This document shows positions 1 to 5,287 of a stretch of 5,287 nucleotides of DNA, one piece after another. The notes beneath the pieces were generated by a model. It saw only the letters and a list, made by a program, of their open reading frames with translations, did not search any database and had not been told where the DNA came from. Position 1 is the stretch's first letter, and every line of letters starts with the position of its first letter. The stretch spans positions 1 to 5,287 of the forward strand of contig JANXXZ010000245.1 in NCBI GenBank assembly GCA_025350385.1, written 5' to 3'. The translations under genes were made by a program, and so were the position numbers. This stretch comes from Bacteroidales bacterium (GTDB taxonomy: Bacteria > Bacteroidota > Bacteroidia > Bacteroidales > UBA4417).

Positions 1-1
1 A

Positions 2-1288
2 TTATCAGGGCAAACGGATTGGCGACTTCATTTTGCTGCCACAGGGAATGAAACGGAAGTGTCAGAATCAGCCGAAAACCTGCTGAAATGGATGCAACTG
101 CCGAATATGTTCATTAACCATTCGCTCTGGCTCAGGCTAATATCAGGTTGGAGAGTGTTTATGGTTTTGCTGGCCGTTTCAGTTATTGCAGGATGGGTTA
201 ACTATAATTTCCTGGTACTGGCAGGGCTTGCGAACCTGGCATTTGTAGGAATTTACCTGCGCAGGATCAACATTATTTCCCGATTATTCGGAAAGGCATA
301 TCCCCTGCTTGCAAAGTACAGCGGGCTCTTCAATAAACTTGGGAAAGCAGGATTCAGTAGCGGATGGATTAAAAGCAGGGTTGACCAACTGGTTTCATCT
401 CACGGCTCCGCCTCAAGGGAAATAAATGCGCTCCGGAAATTACTCCAGCAGTTTGATTCAAGGAATAACCTGCTGGTTGGTTTCTTCAGGGATGCCCTCT
501 TTCTTACCGATTTATGGGTGGTAATCAGGATGGAAGGCTGGCGGAAAAGCAACGCTGATAAAATAGACAAATGGCTGGAGATACTGGGGGAGGTGGATGC
601 GCTGAGCAGTCTGGCTACCATGGCTTTCAACAACCCGGATTACACCTATCCAACTCCCGTTACAGGTGGGTTTATCCTGAAAGCAAAAGACCTTGGTCAC
701 CCGTTGATCCCTGCCTGGGAACGGGTATGTAACGACTTCAGCTTGGAAGGCTGGCATTCCATGCTGGTCCTGACCGGTGCAAACATGGCCGGGAAAAGTA
801 CCTTCCTGCGCACGGTAGGGCTTAACCATATTCTGGCACATGCCGGCGGACCAGTCTGTGCCGGCAGCTACGAGTTTTTACCATCCCGGCTCATAACCAG
901 TATCCGCACAAATGATTCGCTTATTAAGCATGAATCTTATTTTTATGCGGAACTGAAGAAACTGAAAAGCATCACCGACGCTCTTGAAACGGGGCAGGAA
1001 GTGTTTATCCTGCTTGATGAAGTGTTGAAAGGGACTAACAGCAACGATAAGCTGAACGGTTCCATCATCCTGATCAGGAAATTATTGCAGTTAAAGACCT
1101 CCGGGATAATTGCCACTCATGATATTTCACTGGGGGAACTTAAAAACGAATTCCCGTCAAATATAAGCACCAGCTGTTTTGAAGCAGAGATTTCGGGAGA
1201 CCAGTTGTTTTTCGATTACAAACTCAAGCCGGGAACTGCCAAAAATATGACGGCCATTTTCCTGATGAAACAGATGAATATAGTGTAA
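2..1288 (+). CDS. MutS-family ATPase (MutS domain V), membrane-anchored, 5' end cut by window
   Basis: DNA-binding-type ABC ATPase of the MutS superfamily. The frame is open from base 2, so the GTG at 59 is probably internal: the residues before it (TDWRLHFAATG) resemble the conserved core segment found in this family. Numbering from that GTG, two hydrophobic segments (about 32-47 and 50-67, followed by RR) look like a membrane hairpin. A helical core follows, then the ATPase: Walker A GANMAGKST at 240-248 (bases 776-802), the TNDSLIKHESYFYAEL segment that aligns with the MutS signature region, Walker B FILLDE with D320/E321, then LKGTNS, and the ATHD switch histidine H354. The protein ends soon after the ATPase, without an Smr nuclease domain, so it is not MutS2. 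Bacteroidetes homologues are typically near 600 residues (from memory), so about 170 would be missing. Mismatch repair proper is doubtful: anchored MutS-like proteins of this kind have no settled role. Family call is firm; cellular function is unknown. Confidence 0.9.
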   Translation, partial: LSGQTDWRLHFAATGNETEVSESAENLLKWMQLPNMFINHSLWLRLISGWRVFMVLLAVSVIAGWVNYNFLVLAGLANLAFVGIYLRRINIISRLFGKAYPLLAKYSGLFNKLGKAGFSSGWIKSRVDQLVSSHGSASREINALRKLLQQFDSRNNLLVGFFRDALFLTDLWVVIRMEGWRKSNADKIDKWLEILGEVDALSSLATMAFNNPDYTYPTPVTGGFILKAKDLGHPLIPAWERVCNDFSLEGWHSMLVLTGANMAGKSTFLRTVGLNHILAHAGGPVCAGSYEFLPSRLITSIRTNDSLIKHESYFYAELKKLKSITDALETGQEVFILLDEVLKGTNSNDKLNGSIILIRKLLQLKTSGIIATHDISLGELKNEFPSNISTSCFEAEISGDQLFFDYKLKPGTAKNMTAIFLMKQMNIV

Positions 1289-1298
1289 GGACACCGCT

Positions 1299-1330
1299 CA
1301 GACACTAAGGGCACCAAGGAGCACTAAGAC
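1299..1330 (+). repeat. 10-bp-periodic GRCACYAAGG arm (left, inverted partner at 1784-1813)
   Basis: Three consecutive near-identical 10-mers are visible: GACACTAAGG (1301-1310), GCACCAAGGA (1311-1320) and GCACTAAGAC (1321-1330). Bases 1299-1328 match the reverse complement of 1784-1813 at 20 of 30 positions without gaps, so the two arms bracket the repeat block as a degenerate inverted pair. The arm begins 10 bases after the stop codon of the MutS-like gene. Similar CACxxAGG-type strings are, from memory, common between genes in Bacteroidetes; whether they are mobile is unknown. Confidence 0.6.
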
Positions 1331-1335
1331 TATAC

Positions 1336-1390
1336 TTTTGAGAAATAATCAGGCTCAGTTTTCCTGTCATCTTGTCTCTGTGTCTCAAAA
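1336..1390. repeat. Inverted repeat, 8-bp perfect arms
   Basis: TTTTGAGA at 1336-1343 is exactly complementary to TCTCAAAA at 1383-1390, with 39 bases between. The right arm directly follows a CTTGTCTCTGTG string related to the periodic arms. It could form a long-loop hairpin after the MutS-like gene, but it has no GC-rich stem, so it is not a convincing terminator. Confidence 0.4.
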
Positions 1391-1399
1391 TAATCTACA

Positions 1400-1603
1400 T
1401 GGTTAAAGAAAATAGTTAAACTGCTTGAAGAGTTAACCTAAAACCCTTACTTTTTATTTTTCATTAAGTGTTATATGTTAATCATTATTTGTCGTTTAAA
1501 TAATTAACACAAAACATAAAATGTTTAATGATTAAGTGGTCTTAAATTCTATTCAAAATCTTTAATCTCATCCAACTTCCTCAGCGTCCCCAAGTGCAAT
1601 CCG
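1400..1603. repeat. Direct repeat, copy 1 (about 204 bp)
   Basis: The first 54 bases (1400-1453, beginning TGGTTAAAGAAAATAG) are identical to 1604-1657. The rest aligns along its length with copy 2 with scattered substitutions and small indels. Internal symmetry is present: GGTTAA (1401-1406) pairs with TTAACC (1433-1438), and the 10-mer TTAATCATTA (1478-1487) pairs perfectly with TAATGATTAA (1526-1535) across a 38-base loop. The unit ends in a GT/CC-rich strip (CCTCAGCGTCCCC) just before copy 2 starts. No reading frame is conserved. Confidence 0.85.
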
Positions 1604-1815
1604 TGGTTAAAGAAAATAGTTAAACTGCTTGAAGAGTTAACCTAAAACCCTTACTTTCTCATTTTTCATTTAGTGTAATATGTTAATCATTATCTGTCGT
1701 TTAAAAAAGAACACAAAACATAAAATAAGTAATGATTAAGAGGTCTTAATCTCAATTCAAAATCAGTACCCTCATCCAATGTCCCCAGTGTCCCTCAGTG
1801 TCCTCCGTGTCTCGG
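1604..1815. repeat. Direct repeat, copy 2 (about 212 bp)
   Basis: This copy abuts copy 1. It keeps the first 54 bases unchanged, and keeps the hairpin arms: TTAATCATTA at 1683-1692 with TAATGATTAA at 1730-1739, loop 37 bases. A second dyad follows, ATTAAGA/TCTTAAT at 1735-1750 with a two-base centre; copy 1 keeps only the inner TTAAG/CTTAA part. Its end contains the right-hand periodic arm, and the next bases (TGGTTTAA at 1816) restart the motif with which both copies begin, as if a third copy had been lost or the insertion target had been duplicated. Confidence 0.85.
1781..1815 (-). repeat. 9-10-bp-periodic GTGTCCCTCA-type arm (right)
   Basis: Successive blocks GTCCCCAGTG, TCCCTCAGTG and TCCTCCGTGT occupy 1781-1810, followed by CTCGG. 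On the minus strand these read as ACACGGAGG / ACACTGAGGG / ACACTGGGG, the same degenerate unit as the arm at 1299-1330 in opposite orientation (20 of 30 matches). It lies about 60 bases upstream of the promoter of the M14 gene. Confidence 0.6.
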
Positions 1816-1856
1816 TGGTTTAATTTTACTCTCTTAATTTATTCCTAATCTGCTGT

Positions 1857-1882
1857 TTGCCTGATTCTAATATGTATTTTTG
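1857..1882 (+). promoter_or_regulatory. Bacteroidetes-type promoter for the M14 peptidase gene
   Basis: TATTTTTG at 1875-1882 is an exact match to the Bacteroidetes -7 box TAnnTTTG. An upstream TTG (1857-1859, in TTTG) could serve as the -33 element, but the 15-base gap is shorter than the usual 17-23. Transcription would begin near 1889, giving a leader of roughly 20 bases to the ATG at 1910. This is a sequence match only. Confidence 0.5.
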
Positions 1883-1909
1883 ATTCCCGATACCCTAAAA
1901 CAATTTACC

Positions 1910-4276
1910 ATGTATAAACTGTTTCTCCTTTTATGCCTCTTTGCGCTGCCATTGCTAGGCTTTTCCCAACAAAACACTTATTCAAGGGTGCGTATTTTCC
2001 TGGATGGGAAAAACCCGGCAACATTGCTCCAAAACGGCATCGATCTTACCGGCGGTAATCCCAAAGCCGGCTGGGTAACTTCCGAACTGTCGGCAGCTGA
2101 ACTTGCCCGGGTATCCGGGGCAGGGTTCAGGTATGAAGTATTGATAAACGATATGCAGAAATATTACCTGCAACGGAACGAAGAAGCCCAAAACCAGTTA
2201 AAAAACACCTCTGCCACAACAGACCTGTCTGCCGAATGGCCGGTCCCGGCGAACTTTTCCCTGGGCACCTGCGGTGGATTTTTAACAGTTGATGCAATGG
2301 CTGCACAACTCGACCTGATGCGGACTCTTTATCCAAATCTAATCTCTGTAAAGCAATCGATCAGCGACTCCCTCACAACCATCGAAGGCCGGCCGATTTA
2401 TTATGTGAAAATTAGTAATTACCCTGATTCCAGCCAGAATAAGCCCCAGGTTCTCTATACCGGTATGCATCATGCCCGCGAACCAATCGGCATGCAGCAT
2501 TTACTCTATTATATGTGGTACCTGCTCGAAAACTATTCAACCAACGCGGATGTTCAAAATGTTGTGGATAATACAGAATTGTATTTTGTACCGGTTATCA
2601 ACATGGATGGTTATTCCTACAATATTGCGACAAATCCAGCCGGCGCAGGCATGTGGCGCAAGAACCGCAGAAATACCGGGGGGGGGAACTTTGGCATCGA
2701 CATCAACCGCAATTATGGCTATATGTGGGGATATGACGATACCGGTTCGTCTCCTGACCCCTCATCCGAAACCTATCGTGGTGTCGCACCGTTCTCGGAA
2801 CCCGAAACACGCATGATTAAATACTTTTGCGAAAGCCATGATTTCAGGATCGCAATAAATTTTCATTCTTTTGCCAATGATTTCCTTTATGCATGGGGCT
2901 GGTCGCCGGAACCTACACCTGATGAAGCTCTTTTCAACGCCTATGCAGTGGTTATGACTAAGGAGAATAATTATACCTACGGACCCGGGAACACCACGAT
3001 TTATCCCACCAATGGCGGGTCGGACGACTGGATGTACGGGGAACAAACCACCAAACCACTCATACTTGCCTACACGCCTGAAATAGGCGGGAATACCGAT
3101 GGCTTCTGGCCCAGTGTGGATCGTATTATTCCCCTTTGCCAGGAAAACATGCTGGCGAGTTTCACTGCCGCCAGGTTGGTCGGTAAATTTGGAACGATTG
3201 CCGATGCCTCTCCACTGTTCATTTACCAGGACAACGGTTACCTGAACTTTGATGTAACCCGCCTCGGCATGCAGGATGGTGATTTTACTGTTACCATCAA
3301 CCCTCTGGGAAGCGCTTTCGCTTCCGTTGGTCCCGCTTTAATTTTAAGTGGTATGTCGATTCTGGAAAAAAGAACGGATTCCATCCCTTATCACCTGGCA
3401 GCCGGGCTGAATGCAGGTGATACGTTGCGTTATGTACTGATCCTTAACAATGGCTACTACACGGTTTCGGATACGGTGAGCAGGATATGGGGATATCCTT
3501 ACCCTGTTTTTGTGGATAAGCTGGATACCAAGAACAACTGGACCGGCAACTGGGGGCTCACCACGGCTTCCTACTATTCAGCACCAACTTCCATGACCGA
3601 TTCCCCTTTCGGGAATTACCAGCCAAATGCCAACAGCAGCACTACATTGAAAAACCCCATATCCATACCTGCCTCAACCTTAACAACGCTCGAATTCCAG
3701 GCACATTGGGCCCTTGAGGCCGGTTATGATTATGTGCAGGTGAAAGTTTCCGACAATAATGGCACAACCTGGACCCCGCTTACGGGGAAATACACCCATC
3801 CTGGCTCCTCAAACCAGTTACCTGGACAGCCCTTATACGACGGATCTGAGGGTAATTGGGTAAGGGAAGCATTCTCACTGAACGCTTACCAAGGTAAGAG
3901 TATAAAAATCCGGTTTACGCTTCGTTCGGATGTGGGTACCGAAATGGACGGGTATTATTTTGATGATTTTACCATCAGCAATCTCCTGGATCCGACATCC
4001 ATCGGCGAAAACAAACCTGTACAGGCAACACTGGGCATCCCGACACCCAACCCGGCGAACGGGCTGGTCCGCATTAACTATACGATTCCTGCTACCAATA
4101 CACAACCGGTGCTAAGAGTGTATTCGACCTCGGGAGTTGAGAAAATATCCTCCGTTCTCATGCAGCACGAAGGCTGGTCCGAATTTTCAGTAAAGGACTG
4201 GCCGGCGGGAGTGTATTTTATCCGGCTCGAAGCGCCCGGCATCCCGGCACAGGTAAAGAAGCTGGTGGTTTATTAG
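1910..4276 (+). CDS. Secreted M14 zinc carboxypeptidase with T9SS C-terminal sorting domain
   Basis: Extracellular metallopeptidase of family M14 that removes C-terminal residues from peptides. ATG 1910 is chosen over the in-frame TTG at 1880 because it is followed at once by a signal peptide (MYKLFLLLCLFALPLLGFS, likely cut before QQ) and the TTG lies inside the promoter box. The order is: propeptide about 20-120 (ELSAAELARVSGAGFRYEVL, DMQKYY); catalytic domain about 125-425; a beta-rich segment about 428-525; a jelly-roll-like domain about 528-697 (ending YYFDDFTISN, as in immune-inhibitor-A/MAM-like modules); sorting domain about 706-788, starting at TPNPANG and ending KKLVVY. Zinc ligands H188 and E191 (HHARE) and H319 (NFHSF), substrate-binding R253, N266 and R267 (DINRNY), Y365 and the catalytic E391 (PEIGG) are all present, so the enzyme should be active. 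D372 aligns with residue 255 of carboxypeptidases A/B, where Asp favours basic residues (inference). It should be exported by Sec, then by T9SS. A G9 run lies within the catalytic domain. Confidence 0.96.
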   Translation: MYKLFLLLCLFALPLLGFSQQNTYSRVRIFLDGKNPATLLQNGIDLTGGNPKAGWVTSELSAAELARVSGAGFRYEVLINDMQKYYLQRNEEAQNQLKNTSATTDLSAEWPVPANFSLGTCGGFLTVDAMAAQLDLMRTLYPNLISVKQSISDSLTTIEGRPIYYVKISNYPDSSQNKPQVLYTGMHHAREPIGMQHLLYYMWYLLENYSTNADVQNVVDNTELYFVPVINMDGYSYNIATNPAGAGMWRKNRRNTGGGNFGIDINRNYGYMWGYDDTGSSPDPSSETYRGVAPFSEPETRMIKYFCESHDFRIAINFHSFANDFLYAWGWSPEPTPDEALFNAYAVVMTKENNYTYGPGNTTIYPTNGGSDDWMYGEQTTKPLILAYTPEIGGNTDGFWPSVDRIIPLCQENMLASFTAARLVGKFGTIADASPLFIYQDNGYLNFDVTRLGMQDGDFTVTINPLGSAFASVGPALILSGMSILEKRTDSIPYHLAAGLNAGDTLRYVLILNNGYYTVSDTVSRIWGYPYPVFVDKLDTKNNWTGNWGLTTASYYSAPTSMTDSPFGNYQPNANSSTTLKNPISIPASTLTTLEFQAHWALEAGYDYVQVKVSDNNGTTWTPLTGKYTHPGSSNQLPGQPLYDGSEGNWVREAFSLNAYQGKSIKIRFTLRSDVGTEMDGYYFDDFTISNLLDPTSIGENKPVQATLGIPTPNPANGLVRINYTIPATNTQPVLRVYSTSGVEKISSVLMQHEGWSEFSVKDWPAGVYFIRLEAPGIPAQVKKLVVY
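2678..2686 (+). repeat. Homopolymer G9 tract inside the M14 catalytic domain
   Basis: Nine consecutive G encode three glycines between the substrate-binding arginine (R253) and the DINRNY motif of the peptidase. The frame is intact here. A one-base slip would destroy the third zinc ligand, the catalytic Glu and the sorting tail, so the tract could act as an on/off switch; it is also a typical place for sequencing length errors. Confidence 0.7.
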
Positions 4277-4417
4277 AGTTGTGTAAGGGCAGGTTTTATA
4301 TCAGGATTGTCAGGTTAAAGCAGTATCCCTTTTCTGCCAATCTTTATCTTTAAGTGGTTTACGAACCTGGAATAGAAATATTTCTGAAATAGCTGGAAGG
4401 TTTTTATATAAATTTAC

Positions 4418-4455
4418 TTGAATTTATGTTTAAGCATAATTCAAAACTGATTTTT
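4418..4455 (+). terminator. Weak candidate terminator hairpin after the M14 gene
   Basis: TTGAATTTATG (4418-4428) pairs with CATAATTCAA (4435-4444) with one bulged T and a six-base loop, and TTTTT follows at 4451-4455. The stem is AT-rich and lies about 140 bases after the stop codon, so termination here is only possible, not likely. The structure could equally be a chance hairpin in AT-rich DNA. Confidence 0.3.
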
Positions 4456-4627
4456 AGCATGTGTATCCGCTTCAATCAGATTGCTAACCACAATATCCTG
4501 CTGTTGTATTGAGGTTATACTCTAGTTACCAACAAGCCTAAGAAAAAAGACAGCGACATGAAAATTGACAAGACGACATACAAAGACAGAAAAGAAAGAC
4601 CAATTGGAATGACTGCTGACCACACCA

Positions 4628-4688
4628 GCCGACCAGATAAAGTTTTATTTTTTGCCGACCCTCATTTTTTGTTTTTTAGAGCCGACCC
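4628..4688 (+). repeat. Three spaced GCCGACC motifs (26-27 bp period) with T-rich spacers
   Basis: GCCGACC occurs at 4628-4634, 4654-4660 and 4681-4687; the last two extend to GCCGACCC and are followed by the related strings TCAT and ACAT. The spacers are runs of T broken by a few other bases. The periods of 26 and 27 are not both multiples of three, which argues against a protein repeat. It may be a decayed tandem repeat or an array of protein-binding sites. Confidence 0.45.
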
Positions 4689-4690
4689 AC

Positions 4691-4752
4691 ATTGCACACA
4701 TTGGCAAGTCGCACAAGCCACGCACAAACCAAAACTTGCCAAAGAGTGCAAT
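4691..4752. repeat. Large imperfect hairpin with 19-bp arms upstream of the 2H gene
   Basis: ATTGCACACATTGGCAAGT (4691-4709) matches the reverse complement of ACTTGCCAAAGAGTGCAAT (4734-4752) at 17 of 19 positions, the inner nine being perfect. The 24-base loop is rich in C and A (CGCACAAGCCACGCAC). No T-run follows on either strand, so it is not a standard intrinsic terminator. The stem-with-mismatches shape recalls integron attC sites, but I do not see flanking GTT/AAC core boxes. It ends 91 bases before the chosen 2H start. Confidence 0.6.
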
Positions 4753-4843
4753 TACCAATGCTTTTATTGCAAACCAATCAAAATAATAATTCAGAATTTA
4801 TACATAGGACTAATTGCAAATGAATAATAATAAAATACAAATC

Positions 4844-5287
4844 ATGATGAGAAAATTTAATATAGCATTAATATTTGACAGTGAAGTATCTCAAAGAATT
4901 ATCGACTATGCGAATCTGCTTTACAAAAAGTTAGATTCTGATGTTCTACTGGGCATTAATTCAAATCCACACATGACTATTGGGCAATTTAGTGTTGAAG
5001 AATCAATAGCAAAACTCGTATGGGAAAAATATAAATCAACCATACAAGAACTTCCAAAAATTACTCATGCAGGCATTACAATTCTTCCATCAAGTAGCGG
5101 TGGAGCATGGATTGAAATTTCTGTACTTAAAAGCCAAGCATTGCTGAAACTACAGGAGGACTTAATTCAAACTCTCCTTCCTTATGGAGTTTTAACTAAT
5201 GATATTGGTGATAATTACAGGCCTCATATTACCATTGCACATACTACAACTGGTTCCGAGTTTGCCGAGTTCCCATTTGAATACAAG
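4844..5287 (+). CDS. 2H phosphoesterase / 2'-5' RNA ligase (LigT-like) family protein, 3' end cut by window
   Basis: The frame is open from the stop at 4811 to the window edge, giving 148 residues from ATG 4844. The two hallmark HxT motifs are present: HMTI (H43, T45; codon 4970) and HITI (H128, T130; codon 5225), about 85 residues apart and each in a hydrophobic strand, as in the two-lobed 2H fold. The protein opens with strand FNIALIF. Family members act on 2',5' or cyclic phosphodiester bonds of RNA ends or small nucleotides; the substrate here cannot be told. Members usually run to about 170-200 residues, so a short C-terminal piece is missing. ATG 4844 (followed by another ATG) is preferred because the first strand then begins right after it and the leader is A-rich; ATG 4820, with AGGA at 4806-4809, would add eight polar residues. 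Codons are much more AT-rich than in the M14 gene, suggesting a different origin. Confidence 0.87.
   Translation, partial: MMRKFNIALIFDSEVSQRIIDYANLLYKKLDSDVLLGINSNPHMTIGQFSVEESIAKLVWEKYKSTIQELPKITHAGITILPSSSGGAWIEISVLKSQALLKLQEDLIQTLLPYGVLTNDIGDNYRPHITIAHTTTGSEFAEFPFEYK

Larger units (their letters stand above)
1289..1856. other. Gene-free, repeat-built intergenic region
   Basis: No open frame of credible length or codon character is present on either strand. Almost all of the stretch is repeat sequence: a 10-bp-periodic arm at its left edge, an 8-bp inverted repeat, two adjacent copies of a unit of about 204-212 bp, and a second periodic arm in inverse orientation at the right edge. It separates the MutS-like gene from the M14 peptidase gene. 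The AT-rich interior contrasts with the coding sequence on both sides. No clear terminator for the upstream gene was found. Confidence 0.8.
4277..4843. other. AT-rich intergenic region without a convincing gene
   Basis: This stretch lies between the M14 peptidase stop and the 2H phosphoesterase start. The base composition falls clearly after about 4380. It contains an AT-rich hairpin (4418-4444), a purine-rich tract with repeated GACA (about 4545-4590), three GCCGACC motifs separated by T-rich spacers, and a large imperfect hairpin (4691-4752). An 89-codon frame at 4558-4827 spans these repeats, but its translation looks like read-through of non-coding sequence. No exact TAnnTTTG promoter box was seen for the downstream gene. 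Confidence 0.65.

Noticed and set aside
1333..1340. TACTTTTG, an exact TAnnTTTG match in the first intergenic region
   Set aside because: No TTG at the expected upstream distance and no gene within about 500 bases downstream other than the M14 gene, which has a closer box. Probably chance.
1400..1815. CRISPR-like array
   Set aside because: There are only two units, each over 200 bases and repeated throughout their length, with no short repeat-spacer pattern and no cas gene.
2678..2686. Frameshift in the M14 gene at the G run
   Set aside because: The frame continues without interruption through H319, Y365, E391 and the C-terminal sorting domain, so the tract length as given is in frame.
2472..2816. 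114-codon + strand frame inside the M14 peptidase
   Set aside because: It lies in another frame of the zinc-binding catalytic region, whose own frame shows all active-site motifs. It is a shadow frame.
2762..3046. Minus-strand frames inside the M14 gene (also 1982-2191, 2127-2336, 3875-4105) and inside the MutS-like gene (400-633, 512-841)
   Set aside because: All lie antisense to frames with clear conserved motifs, and none shows a family motif, signal peptide or plausible context.
4646..4654. TATTTTTTG as a promoter for the 2H gene
   Set aside because: It has one T too many between TA and TTTG, lies about 190 bases from the start codon, and sits in a simple T-rich stretch.
4691..4752. Formal call as an integron attC site
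   Set aside because: The arms do not show the RYYYAAC / GTTRRRY core boxes, and no integrase or neighbouring cassette is in the window. It is kept only as a hairpin.
4558..4827. 89-codon open frame starting MKIDKTTYKDRKERP
   Set aside because: It runs through the GCCGACC repeats, T-runs and the large hairpin, has no recognisable domain or ribosome-binding site, and overlaps an alternative start of the 2H gene. It may be real but cannot be supported; conservation with synonymous bias in relatives would change this.

Overview
The window looks like a chromosomal piece of a Bacteroidetes/Bacteroidota bacterium. Two features support this. The large secreted enzyme ends in a type IX secretion (T9SS) C-terminal sorting domain, which is confined to that phylum. 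A Bacteroidetes-type -7 promoter box (TAnnTTTG) lies just upstream of it. The start codons have no strong Shine-Dalgarno sequence and sit in A-rich contexts, which also fits. The species cannot be named from the sequence.

Layout, left to right, all genes on the + strand: (1) positions 2-1288, the 3' part of a membrane-anchored MutS-family ATPase whose N-terminus lies outside the window. (2) Positions 1289-1856, a gene-free, AT-rich, repeat-built intergenic block. It holds two adjacent diverged copies of a roughly 204-212 bp unit, bracketed by inverted arms made of a 9-10 bp GRCACYAAGG-like periodic sequence. (3) A promoter at about 1857-1882 and a 788-residue secreted zinc carboxypeptidase (peptidase family M14) at 1910-4276, with signal peptide, propeptide, catalytic domain, beta-sandwich domains and T9SS tail. 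(4) Positions 4277-4843, an AT-rich stretch with no convincing gene, containing an AT-rich hairpin, three spaced GCCGACC motifs and a conspicuous 19-bp-arm imperfect hairpin. (5) Position 4844 to the window end, an AT-rich 2H phosphoesterase (2'-5' RNA ligase/LigT-like) cut off at its 3' end.

The genes do not form an obvious operon. The MutS-like and M14 genes are separated by about 600 bp of repeats, and the M14 gene has its own promoter. The M14 and 2H genes are separated by about 570 bp and differ visibly in base composition (near half G+C against about one third). The first two genes look like ordinary core or accessory Bacteroidetes genes. The right end looks like a compositionally distinct, possibly acquired segment. 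No rRNA, tRNA, CRISPR array or transposase gene was seen. I found no convincing new multi-gene system; the most interesting non-coding signals are the intergenic repeat block and the hairpin in front of the 2H gene.
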